Source of the DNA: Narthecium ossifragum
Lineage: Eukaryota > Streptophyta > Magnoliopsida > Dioscoreales > Nartheciaceae
Assembly: GCA_963920575.1 (NCBI GenBank)
Contig: OY986968.1
Coordinates: 9,045,485 to 9,109,484 of the forward strand
DNA length: 64,000 nucleotides
Direction of reading: 5' to 3'
The translations under genes were made by a program, and so were the position numbers. The notes beneath the pieces are model-generated. The model was not told the origin of the DNA and made no database searches. It saw only the letters and a list, made by a program, of their open reading frames with translations. Positions 44,490-55,010 of the stretch are shown in pieces. Every line of letters begins with the position of its first letter. Within the stretch, counting starts at the first letter, position 1.

Positions 44490-45235
44490 GAGAGGATCGA
44501 TCTTCTCAGCATAGAAGATCGCTCTCCCTGTGCCTGGAAAGTCTTTGGCTTGTCACGAAGAAGATCGATCTTCATGGGGGATAAGATCGATATCTCTGGT
44601 CATAACTGGTTTTATAAGTAGAACCCACCAACTTCGTTTTGATTTCTTCAGAAATCTTGGAAGAAGGTCGAATCCGGCGGCTTAGGGAGGATCGTTTGAA
44701 TGATCCAAAGCTTGTTGAGCTGGATTTGGAGGCTTCCATCGGTTCTAGATAGTGATCTCTACCCAGATCTTAAGATTTGGTAACTTAGGTTTGCTTTGTC
44801 TCTCTTTAGCTTAGATCTTTGTTTGTAGCCATTGGTTTTCCGGTATTTTAGTGTTTTCGCACTCCCCTAGCTCCATGCTACTAGATCCCTGAGTTTTATG
44901 AAGTTTGGTCTTGTATTTCTTGCGTTTTTCGGTGTTTTCTCCGGTGGGTTTTCGGCGGTGCTCAAGAAAGATCGATCACTCTTGTGACCTCACGCCCAAC
45001 CCGACAAGGATCGATCTTCACGACCATGAAACATCGATCTCTTTCGTGTTGAGGCGGTGCGGTGTTGGCCCGAGGAGGATCGATCTTCATTGGAGATGAA
45101 GACCGATCTCTCCCTTAGCAGTGGACATGTACAAAGAAGATCGATATTCATTGGGTGTGAAGATCGATCATTTCCTTGGCAGAGGACACGTATGGAGAAG
45201 ATCGATCTTCATGGGCGTGAAGATCGATCTCCTTT
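44490..45235 (+). repeat. GAAGATCGATCTTCATG palindrome clusters in LTR C
   Basis: The perfect 14-bp palindrome GAAGATCGATCTTC and one- or two-base variants occur about 12 times: four or five at 44494-44600, upstream of the TATA box, and about eight at 44965-45232, downstream of it. Units are mostly paired as an ATCGATCTTCA motif facing TGAAGATCGAT about 10 bp away. Confidence 0.88.
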
Positions 45236-46048
45236 CTCCAGTAAGTTGATTTTGGCTTGGTTTTCAACGGTTTGATTCCAAATCAACTTGGTTTTCTTTT
45301 ATGTCTTTTCTATTGTTAGAATTAGGATATTATGGTATTTTAGTCGTGATTTCACGCTTTTCCTTGAGTTTTTACGATGATTTGTATTTCCGATTGTTTT
45401 GCCGACTTTTATGGATTTTAATCGGTTTTTCAAGAAGCATGTGTTAACTGTAGTTGCATTTATTTATTATGCTTTATTTAGTTGTAACTTGTAGTAGTTA
45501 GATCTTTACTGCTTTGTGGTTAACCGGGAGAGTCACGACCCCTGTGAATGTGTAGAATAATTGTGACTCATGCTGTTGATATGCCATATAGTGCCACTTA
45601 GGTTAGATGTTTGTATAGGTGCATGCATTTGATTGCATTAGTTGCATTTTAGGTTAAGGCGTGGACGATGCGTTGATCGTCGATCCGAGGCTCTCGGGTA
45701 GCTCGGTTCTAGCTCTAGGACCGTGATTGGGTAGCCTGGTCTAGGGCGAGATTGTGGTACTATTGACTTATCAGATCTTGGTTCTTGAGGTTTAGAAGTC
45801 GTACCGTCCTCCTTTGCCAAGCTTGAGTGTGGGTGTGTTTTACCTTTCTGTAGTTGACGTTTGAGGAGCACTAGCCCGCGTAATTCCCGACGTGGTCGAC
45901 GTTTGGGGAGCGCCGAGAGCCGGCGTGGTCAGCGATAGGGGAGCATCTAGAGCAGGCGTGATCCCCGTCGTGTTTGCATGCTTGTTGTAGTTGCGCCTTA
46001 GGCTTGGCAAGAAAACGGTTCAATTGCAATTTCCCCTTCCTTGAGTGT

Positions 46049-47779
46049 TGATGAGTGCATGAAAATGCACTCTGAACAACCTTATAACCATGTCAATTGA
46101 TATATCTTCACCCTTAATCAACTTCTTTAGCACTATTTTTATACTTTTATATGCTTCACATAGTTGTTTGGAAAATGCAAGAAATTGGGGCTAAAAGAAG
46201 CTGAAAAGAGTATATGGATCAACTTCAAAAATTAACCTGTACCTGCTCATGAAGAAGCAGATGATGTACCATATATGGTTGGAAATCTCTTGAAGTCTAG
46301 ATTCTGTAGAATTTTACGGTTCATGATTCCGAGTTTCCTAGAGAAAGTTACGGCAATTTTAGTACCAATGGCGCAGTCTGGATGACAAAACAGTAAATAC
46401 GCTGGAAAGTCCGATCGATCCGACACCTAGAGTCCGATCGATCCGAGTATGCAGAAACTAGACAGAACGCATATTTTTCAGCTGTAAGCAGTCGGATCAA
46501 TCCCTCCATCCATCCTACTGAGTCCGATCGATCCGACACCTAGCGTCCGATCGATCCGACTATGCAGAAACCTGACAGAACGCATATTTTTTAGCTGTAC
46601 ACAGTCTGATCGATCCCTCCATCCATCCTACTGAGTCCGATCGATCCGACACCTAAAGTTCGATCGATCCGACTCGGGCGTAGCCAGAAATTGAAGATTT
46701 TGATGAGTCGGATCGATCCGATTCCTAGAGTCCGATCGATCCTACTTTCCCAGGGAAGAAAATCAACGGTTTAGATCTAATCCGAGAATGGAGAGACTTT
46801 GGGGCTATAAATAGGAAACTTAGGGTTAATCAAAAGGGAGTTCTTGGGCGTTTTTGGAGGCTCTTTTCTGGATGTTTTCCAAAGGAAGAAGATGAAGGAA
46901 TCTCCATCCATGGCCGAGTAATCCGCGAGCATGACGGACGGATGATCTAACGAGGACTAGGGCTTCTTCTCCAACAATAGTTCATAGTTTTTAACCTTCA
47001 TTGTTAAACTCTTTTCTATGTATTGGATCTTCAAATATTATTTTCAGATTATAGATTTCTATGTGGATGATTAATATTATGAATCCAATCATGCTTCTTT
47101 CATGATCTTATAATCCCATAGTCTTCTCTTTTGATTCTCCTACCGAGTCTTGCGAGACCTTTGCTATGCATTGCCCGTAGTGACAACTGGTATTGTGTAT
47201 TCTTAGGGATATGGTAAGACAAGGTTGGGGCTCTATCTGAGGAATCTTTGCTATGCATTGCCGATTGTGAGAGTTGGTATCGTGTATTCTTAGAGATCTG
47301 GTTAGATAGAGTTAGGACTTTGTCCCGATGAACTTTTGCTGCGCGTTACCTGTAGTGACAGCCGGTATCGTGTATTCTTAGGTTTGGGTTGGATGAAGTT
47401 AGAACTATAATAAGGAAGAATCAATCGTAGAAAGAGACATTTATATTTTATCAAATTCATAATTCTATATCTTCCGGTTAAGGTGATTGGGATGTAAATC
47501 CCTTAACTGAGTATTATATGAACCATTGAGAAGAGAAGAACCTAAATCCGAGTGAAGTGATTCCTGAAGCCTAGCCTCATTCAAATCTTGATTTCTTTTG
47601 TTAATTTTATCTTATCATTACATCTTTGATCTACTTTTTTAACTTTTACGCTCTTGATTGTTTTCAATACATTGTTGTCTGTGTTTCTGGATCTTTCCTA
47701 CTTGTCTCTCTGTGGGTTCGACCTCTCTTATGCTGTACTGCACCGCGACCGCTATGCGTGACACATTTGAGGGACATCA
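46049..47779 (+). mobile_element. Solo LTR of family B (copy B3), nested in LTR C
   Basis: A 1731-bp LTR, TGATGAGTGCATGAAAATG to GAGGGACATCA, with a perfect 5-bp duplication AGTGT (46044-46048 and 47780-47784). Its palindrome array (46410-46745) carries a ~123-bp tandem duplication not seen in B1. The TATA box is CTATAAATAG at 46805-46814. Confidence 0.95.
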
Positions 47780-48564
47780 AGTGTGACATAGAGTAGAACC
47801 CTACTAGGCTTTATGTTCACCCTACCCGGGTTGCGTTTGTAGGTGCAGACGCTAGCGTTTCCATACCTCCTAGCAGATCAGCTTTTGGCGGCGCGTCGAA
47901 TTTTGGAGGGCGTCGAGGTGACTGAGGATCAAATCGTACAGTTGGACAGTTTTGTATACAGTATCCCTCGTGGATCAGTTTATATGTATAATTTCTATCT
48001 TTGGGTAATTTTGATTTAGATATGTACAACTCTGATATTAATGGAATAGTATGTTTTAGATTTTAATTTTGCCTTCAGAAGTCAAATGTTTAAATTTTAT
48101 GTGATAATTGTTGTATGGCGCCCGATTGGAAGTGAACAGGTTTAGGTCCCCTCACTCACGTCTCAGTCCGGATGGATCTTCTGGGCCGGGGCGTGACACA
48201 AGCCGTCTTAGCCCCTGGTCTCGAGCTCATCCCCCACCGCCCCTCCGCCGTCTAGAGCGTCCCCCGCCTACCGAGCCATCTCCGTCCCCTGGTCTTGAGG
48301 TCGTCCCCCGCCGGCTCGACCTCTCTCTCTCCGTCAACGCCGACCTCTCGCCCCCCCCCTCTCTCTCTCTTCCACTCCGACTCCGGCTCCCCTCTCCTCC
48401 GACATCGAGCTCGGAGGTGCCTGCCTCGAGCTCAGAGGCGGCCTCGAGCTCAGAGGCGGCATCGAGCTCGGAGGAGCTCAGAGGCTTCGAGCTCGATGAC
48501 TCCCACTCGTCCCCCCCTTCCGACCCTTCCTCTCCCAACTCGTCCTCCTCCCTCCTCGGTCCCC

Positions 48565-48745
48565 TCCACGATGCCTCACTCGTCCTCTCCCTCGTCGAGT
48601 CCGAGACCCTCCTCACCCCCCTCATCTCCACTGTCTCCTCGAGTGCCCCCAAGATCGCCTACCCCGCCCTTGACCTCGCCCAGCGGATGGTCGCTCACGC
48701 CTACCTCAGCGGCGAGGCCGACCCCTCTGGCGGACCTGACTCGCT
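48565..48745 (+). pseudogene. BIG-type ARF-GEF fragment, right arm of D2
   Basis: Mirror copy of 42700-42940, read as LVLSLVESETLLTPLISTVS, SSAPKIAYPALDLAQRMVAH, AYLSGEADPSGGPDS within a 307-codon ORF (48108-49031). The arms differ by substitutions and retain coding similarity; whether that reflects selection at capture or simply young age cannot be decided by eye. Confidence 0.65.
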
Positions 48746-48944
48746 CCTCCGGCTCCGACTCCATCGCCTCCTCTTCTCCGGCTCCGACTCCGTCACCTCC
48801 TCTTCTCCGGCTCCGGCTCCCCTCCTGTTTTCTCCTCCCCTCTTCTCCGGCTCCTCTGTTTCTCATGCTCTCTCCTCTGTTTCTCTTTCTCTCCTCCCTC
48901 TTCCTCTCTGTTTTTTAGAGTACCTGGTTGTCTCCGACGACTCC

Positions 48945-49128
48945 TCGACGACATTATCCCACCGGAAATCAGCAACTCTACCTAGGCTACTTCAACAGCT
49001 ACGAAGGTGGGATCCCGCCGGAGCTCGGTAACCTAACCTGCCTCGTTCGGGTCGACATGGCTAACTGTGGGCTCTCAGGAGAGATCACGTCGGAGATCGG
49101 CCAGCTAGAGAACCTCGACACTCTATTT
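48945..49128 (+). pseudogene. CLV1/BAM-type LRR fragment, right arm of D2
   Basis: Mirror copy of 42395-42590: QLYLGYFNSYEGGIPPELGN, LTCLVRVDMANCGLSGEIT, SEIGQLENLDTLFF. It keeps the canonical CGLSGEI where the left arm has CGLSEEI. About 11 bp (near GGCAACCTCCGTGAGC in the left arm) are missing here, so it is out of frame with the upstream BIG piece. Confidence 0.7.
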
Positions 49129-49468
49129 TTTGTTCTACAGATGAACAGTATCTCGTAAGTAATAACTAATAACTAAAGATTCCTAACTAATAACCAAGGA
49201 TTCTTTGAAATTGACAAGGATTCATCACTTATGGAAGAATAAAGTTGATAGACCTATGTCAGGTGGCATTAAGGAATTTCTCGCATAAGTAAGGAATTTT
49301 CTCCTTTCTCTCTCTCATACTTGTGTCAGGTGGCATTAAATGATGAGAGAGAGTTGGCAAGGGATATTTTGGTCCCAAATTTATGAATTTGACATGTTTT
49401 ATAAAGAAACACAAAAGTGTCATTCGATTGCAAATCAAAAGACAGGTGGATTTAAAAAGAAAATAATA

Positions 49469-49864
49469 CCTACTAATGTCACCAATCTCGAGAAAGACAA
49501 ATTGAAATTCTAGGGCACAAATCTATGTTGCCAGATTGGGTTAGATTTTTGTGGGGTTGGATAAATATCCCGGCTCTTTCGACCGTGATATTAATACTTT
49601 GAATAACAATTTTTTTAGGAAATTTTGAAATTTTGGTTAAATTTTTAAGAGAGATCTCTATGCAACGATATCTCCAGGAAGCACTGTTTAAAGAGAAACC
49701 ACTTTAAAGGAGGTTTAAGGACCGGAGTCTGCATCAAGCTAGTTATTATATTGGGCATCATGAGAGATATATAATCGACTTCAGGGTCGGGCTGTTATCA
49801 ATCAATTTTGAGCGACGAGCTGGATTGCCACGTACCTGTGATGGCAATGCTAGCAGTCTCGTAG
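49469..49864. other. Unassigned spacer
   Basis: I see no gene. A weak hAT-like end (GAGCTGGATTGCCAC) lies at about 49816-49830. Confidence 0.4.
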
Positions 49865-50104
49865 GGTACTAGGGCAATTTTGCTAGAGGCCAGGGTCTTG
49901 CAAGGGCCTTGCAAAGCCCTTGCCACGTGGTGCAATTAGGAAGCACCACGTTCTCCCACCCCACCCACCCACCATAAATGCTGATATGCCAAGCGGGGGA
50001 GAATCCAAGAAATTGGGCGCTGGTTTCAAATTTCCAATCTCTCCCTCTTTCTCTTCCTCTAATTTTCCAATTACTCTCATTCTCTTCCTCCCTCCCTGGA
50101 CCGC

Positions 50105-50650
50105 GACCTCTCGTCCCTCTCCTCCTCCTCCGGCATCCACGCGGATCTCCTCCTCCGGCTCCTCCTCCGCACGCTCCTCCTCCTCCGGCATCCGCGGCTC
50201 CTCCTCGTCCTCCTCCGGCATCTACACGCCTCCTCCTCCTCCTCATGCTGCATCCGCGTGCTTCTCCTCCTCCTCCTCCGGCATCCGCGTGCACTCCTCC
50301 TCCTCCGGCATCCGCGGCTCCTCCTCCTCCGGCATCCGCGGCTCCTCCTCCTCCTCCGGCACCCAAGCACCTCCTCCTCCTCATCCTACATCCGCGTGCT
50401 TCTCCTCCTCCTCCTCCGGCATCCGCGTTCTCCTCCTCCTCCTCCTCCGGCATCCGCGCGCGTGCCTCCTCCTCCTCATGCTGCATCCGTGTGCTTCTTC
50501 TCCTCCTCCTCCTCCTGCATCCGCGGCTCCTCCTCCCCCTCCGGCATCCGCGCGCGCTCCTCCTCCTCCTCCGGCATCCGTGCACTCCGCCTTCACGCGC
50601 TCCTCCTCCGCCGGCATCCACGGCTCCTCCTCCACGCGCTCCCCCTCCTC
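50105..50650 (+). repeat. CTCCTCCTCCGGCATCCGCG minisatellite
   Basis: Roughly 20 units of 18-36 bp combine (CTC)n runs with the block CCGGCATCCGCG. Because unit lengths are multiples of three, several frames on both strands stay open (Pro/Ala-, Ser- or Gly/Arg-rich ORFs up to 252 codons). I regard these as compositional. Confidence 0.9.
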
Positions 50651-50872
50651 TGCCATTGGATTAGTGTTTCTAATTTGAAATTATGTATTTTTGGTTTCAA
50701 TTGGATGATTTTGTTTCTTCATTAGTATTCATATTTGGAATTCATTGTATTTTGAAATGAATTGGACGATACAAAATATCATTCCTTGTAATTGGTCAAG
50801 TTTTGAATGACTTTGTTGCCTGGTTTTTTATGTGCACAAGTATTGATGAATATTCACTATCCACTATCCATC

Positions 50873-51060
50873 AATATTCACTATCCACTATCCAGGATTT
50901 GTTAGTTGTTGGTTTAGATTGATCGTAACGTTATAGGTCTTACATGATACAAGATAGGCATTGAATCAACACAGAGATGATGTCTTGTATCATGTAAGAC
51001 CTATAGCGCTACGATCAATCTAAACCAATAGCTAACAAATCCTGGATAGTGGATAGTGAA
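50873..51060. repeat. Near-perfect palindrome abutting the gap
   Basis: Arms of about 80 bp (TTCACTATCCACTATCCAGG forward; the reverse complement ends at 51060) around a ~24-nt centre (about 50959-50982). It is the apex of the foldback element. Confidence 0.9.
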
Positions 51061-51260
51061 NNNNNNNNNNNNNNNNNNNNNNNNNNNNNNNNNNNNNNNN
51101 NNNNNNNNNNNNNNNNNNNNNNNNNNNNNNNNNNNNNNNNNNNNNNNNNNNNNNNNNNNNNNNNNNNNNNNNNNNNNNNNNNNNNNNNNNNNNNNNNNNN
51201 NNNNNNNNNNNNNNNNNNNNNNNNNNNNNNNNNNNNNNNNNNNNNNNNNNNNNNNNNNNN
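51061..51260. other. Assembly gap (200 N)
   Basis: Exactly 200 N, probably a placeholder length. By mirror symmetry of the surrounding element the missing DNA should be an inverted copy of about 50085-50872. Confidence 0.97.
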
Positions 51261-52299
51261 TAGAGGAAGAGAAAGAGGGAGAGATTGGAAATTTGAAACC
51301 AGCACTCAATTTCTTGGATTCTCCCCCACTTGGCATATCAGCATTTATGGTGGGTGGATGGGGTGGGAGAACGTGGTGCTCCCTAATTGCACCACATGGC
51401 CTGGGCCTCGCAAGGCCCTTGGAAGACCCTGGCCTCTAGCAAAATTGGGTACTAGGGTTGGCGTCTTGATAAAGAAATATGGAATATGAGAGCGGTGGGG
51501 ATGAGAACGAGAGAAGATGCGATAAGCATCACTATCTGAGCCGTTGGAGGAATTAAAACCTATGAGATGTCGGCGCATCTTGCATGGGACGCCCCACACC
51601 CCACCCAACGTCGCCTTGTCACGTGGCATCTTTTCAATGTCCAGGTGTCCACATTGGATCAGCATCCAATATCACCGTGACCTAATCTGCTCTTTGTCTC
51701 ACGGATAGTGTTATTTTCCTTTTAAATTCACTTGTCTTTCAATTTGTCAATCGAGCGATACTTTCGTGTTTGTTTACAAAGCAGGTCAAATTCATAAATT
51801 CGGGATCAAAATACCCTTGTCAATTCTCTCTCATCATTTAATGCCACCTGACACAAGTATGAGAGAGAGAAATGAGAAAATTCCTTGCTTATACGAGGAA
51901 TTTCTTAATATAACATGACATAGCTCTGTCAAATTTATTCCTCCATAAGTGAGAAATCCTTATCAATTTCAAGGAATCCTTGATTATTAGTTAGGAATAT
52001 TTAGTTATTAGTTATTACTTAAAAGATACCCTTCATCTGTGATACAAAAAAAACAGAGTGTCAAGGTTCTCTCTCTCCTCGACCTCTCTCTCCTCCTGCC
52101 TCTCTCCACATGGTCTTGTCTATCCATCCACTCTCTCTCTCTCCTCCCGTCTCTCTCCTCGTCCTCTCTCTCTCTCTCCTCTTGCCTCTCTCTCCTCTCT
52201 CCCCCTCTCTCTCCTCCTCTGTTTCTCCTCTCTCCTTTCTCTCCTCCCTCTTCCTATGTTTCTCCCCTCTCCCTTTCTCTCCTCCATCTATTTCTCTCT

Positions 52300-52870
52300 C
52301 CTCCCTCTTCCTCCGGCACCTCGCCCGGCGCCCCCGTCGCGCCTACAACGACCCCCACGCCCCGCCGGGAGAGGAAGGGCCGGAAGGGGGGGACGGGTGG
52401 GAGGCATCGAGCTCGGAGCCTCCGAGCTCGATGCCGCCTCCGAGCTCGAGGCAGTCACCTCCGAGGAGCTCAAAACGGTGGCGTCGCAGGCCTGGGAGAG
52501 CGCCCGCATGAGGATTGACGCCGGACGGGGCGACGTCGCCCATCGAGGGAGGACGGGGCGAGCGAGCAACGACCGTCAAGGCTGCTCATTCGCTCGATGC
52601 TCGGCGGCAGCACGATCACCTCCTCGTCTCCAACATCGACCGGCCCTCCAACGTCGCCATCTTTCTCTCCCGAACACCCTCCGACGCCCGCGCGCCCCGC
52701 ACGCTCCAGCGCCGACTTCACCTTCTCGAGCCCCACACGCTCTGGAAGTCGGAGGCGGCGGCCACGACGGAGCGGGCGACGAGCCTGAGGTCCAGGGCCA
52801 AGGAATCCTTCAGGAGACTCCCCGGCGGCGACGGGGGGAGGTTGAGGTCCTAGAGCTGGTGCTGCGCCGG
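52300..52870 (+). pseudogene. Captured host-like coding segment, left arm of D1
   Basis: GC-rich and codon-like. The frame contains ASELDAASELEAVTSEELKT then VASQAWESARMRIDAG. On the minus strand another frame holds ALQDLNLPPSPPGSLLKDSL-like sequence. The right arm (54490-55010) has the mirror copy, with differences that are conservative in that frame (EAVTSEELKT against ETITTEELNT). I do not recognise the source gene. DLNLPP resembles an EAR repression motif but may be coincidence. Confidence 0.45.
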
Positions 52871-54489
52871 ATTGGAAGAGAGAGCGAGGTGAGCGGCGGA
52901 AGAGAGAGAGTCCGAATAGAGACAAAGCGAGGGATCAGCGAGGGTGCGGAAGAGAGAGAGAGAGAGAGAGAGAGAGTCCGAAGAGAGAGAGAGAGAGAGA
53001 GCGAGGAATAGCTAGGGGGCGGAAGAGAGAGAGAGAGTCCGAAGAGAGAGAAAGAGAGCGAGGGAGAGGGGGCGGAAGAGAGAGAGAGTGGGGAGCTTAG
53101 TAGGGAATTCCTCCAATAAGTAGGGAATTCATAGGATATGTAAGTAATTCCTCCAATAAGTAAGAAATTTATAGGCTAAGTAAGGAATTCCTTGCATAGG
53201 TAAGGAATTCATAAACTGGATAAGAGTAAGGAATTGAGTAAGGAAATCATAAACTAAGTAAGGAATTCCTTGCATAAGTAAGGAATTCCTCCTATGAGTA
53301 AGAAATTCAAAAGACAGTTGTTGTCTCTCTCCACCCGATCTCTCTTTCTCTCTCCACCTGGTCTTCCCTCTTCATCGACTCTCTCTCTCTCTCCTCGACC
53401 TCTCTCTCTCCACCCATCTTTCTCTCCCTCCGGGCTCTCTCTCTCCTCTAGCCTCTCTCTCCCCCATCTCTCTCTCCTCCGGGAGAGAGAGAGAGTCCGT
53501 AGGAGAGAGAGATGTCGAGGAGAGAGAAAGATGGTTGGAGAGAGAGAGAGGTCGAGGAGAGAGAAAGATGGGTGGAGAGAGAGAGGCCGGAGGAGAGAGA
53601 GAGGCCGGAGGAGAGGGAGAGGGAGAGGAGAGAGAGAGGCTGATGGAGAGAGAGAGAGAGGTCGAGGAGAGAGAGGGTGATGGAGAGAGTGAGGTCGATG
53701 GAGAGAGAAAGATGGGTGGAGAGAGAGAGAGTCGATGGAGAGAGAAAGATTGGTGAAGAGAGAGAGTCGATGGAGAGAGAAAGAGAGAAGACCAGGTAAA
53801 GAAAGAGAGAAGACCTATCTCTCTCCTCGACCTCTCTCTCTCCACCCATCTTTCTCTCTCCTCGACCTCTCTCTCTCCACACATCTTTCTCTCTCCTCGA
53901 CCTCTCTCTCTCCACCCATCTTTCTCTCTCCTCGACCTCTCTCTCTCCACCCATCTTTCTCTCTCCTGCGGACTCTCTCTCTCCCGGAGGAGAGAGAGAT
54001 GGGAGAGAGAGAGAGGCCGGAGGAGAGAGAGCGGTCGAGGAGAGAGAGAGAGGCCGGAGGAGAGAGAGAGGTCGAGGAGAGAGAGAGAGAGGCTGGATGA
54101 GAGAGAAAGATGGGTGGAGAGAGAGTCGATAAAGAGAGAAGACCAGGTGGAGAGAGAAAGAGAGATCGGGTGGAGAGAGACAAGAACTGTCTTTTGAATT
54201 CCTTACTCATTGGAGGAATTCCTTACTTATGCAAGGAATTCCTTACTTAGTTTATGAATTCCTTACTCTTATCTAGTTTATGAATTCCTTACCTATGCAA
54301 GGAATTTGTTACTTAGCCTATAAATTCCTTACTTATTAGAGGAATTACTTACTTATCCTATGAATTCCCTACTTATTGGAGGAATTCCCTACTTAGCTGC
54401 CCACTCTCTCTCTCTCTTCGACCCCCTCGCAGATCCCTCGCTCTCTCTCTCTCTTCGGACTCTCTCTCTCTTCCGCCCCTCACCTCGCT

Positions 54490-55010
54490 CTCTCTTCCGA
54501 TCCGACGCAGCACCAGCTCCAGGACCTCAACCTCCCCCCGTCGCCGCCGGGGAGTCTCCTGAAGGATTCCTTGGCCCTGGACCTCAGGTTCGTCGCCCCC
54601 TCCATCGTGGCCGCCGTCTCCGACTACCAGAGCGTATGGGGCTCGAGAAGGTGAAGTCGGCGCTGGAGCGTGCGGGGCGCGAGAGCGTCGAAGGGTGTTC
54701 GGGAGAGAAAGATGGCGACGTTGGAGGGTCGGGCGACGTTGGAGGGCCGGCCGACGTTGGAGACAAGGAGGTGATCGTGCTGTCGTCGAGCGTCGAGTGA
54801 ACGGGCAACCTCGACGTTTGCTGCTTGCTTGCCCCGTCCGCCGTCAATCCTCATGCGGGCGCTCTCCCAAGCCTGCAACGCCACCGTGTTGAGCTCCTCG
54901 GTAGTGATTGTCTCGAGCTCGGAGGCGGCATCGAGCTCGGAGGAGCTCGAAGGCTCCGAGCTCGATGCCTCCCACCCGTCCCCCCCTTCCGGCCCTTCCT
55001 CTCCCTGCGG
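54490..55010 (-). pseudogene. Captured host-like coding segment, right arm of D1
   Basis: Inverted counterpart of 52300-52870; the minus strand reads ELDAASELETITTEELNTVA then LQAWESARMRIDGGRG. Only with the plus-strand frame (QDLNLPPSPPGSLLKDSLAL, DLRFVAPSIVAAVSDYQSVW) does a second plausible exon appear, so the segment may join two pieces. Source unknown. Confidence 0.45.

Larger units (their letters stand above)
44310..48198 (+). mobile_element. Solo LTR of family C, nested in D2 (2153 bp without insert)
   Basis: TGTGAGGACCCGGTCCTC to GGGGCGTGACA, flanked by CTAGC (44305-44309) and CAAGC (48199-48203), 4 of 5 identical; the uninterrupted D2 arm supports CTAGC as the original. The start and end resemble LTR A (TGTGAGGACC, GGGCGCGACA), so C is a related Ty3/gypsy family, but the bodies differ. 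It has a TATA box (TTTATAAGTA, 44611-44620) and two clusters of GAAGATCGATCTTC palindromes. It is interrupted by solo LTR B3. Confidence 0.88.
42379..49468. mobile_element. Foldback MULE D2 with captured gene fragments, left end lost
   Basis: This is a long imperfect palindrome centred at about 43812 (TAAGAGTAAGGAA / TTTCCTTACTCTTA). The left arm (42379-43810) is the inverse of 43815-44309 plus 48199-49140. The right terminus (ending AAAGAAAATAATA at 49468) matches the end of intact MULE D1, which assigns the family. The arms consist of GAGAGA/TCTCTC tracts, AAGGAATTCCTTACTTA repeats, and fragments of two host-type genes. The left terminal repeat is missing. The right arm is split by solo LTR C. 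Confidence 0.82.
49875..51447. mobile_element. Palindromic MULE-like element containing the assembly gap
   Basis: Termini CAATTTTGCTAGAGGCCAGG and the reverse complement CCTGGCCTCTAGCAAAATTG are flanked by a perfect 10-bp duplication GGTACTAGGG (49865-49874 and 51448-51457). The inverted repeats run about 190-200 bp to the edge of the gap on the right. A near-perfect inner palindrome (50873-51060) lies next to the gap. The duplication length suggests a Mutator-like element; no transposase is seen. Confidence 0.75.

Noticed and set aside
49869..50725. ORFs of up to 252 codons, Pro/Ala/Ser- or Gly/Arg-rich
   Set aside because: Produced in several frames by a minisatellite with unit lengths divisible by three; no domain and no start context.
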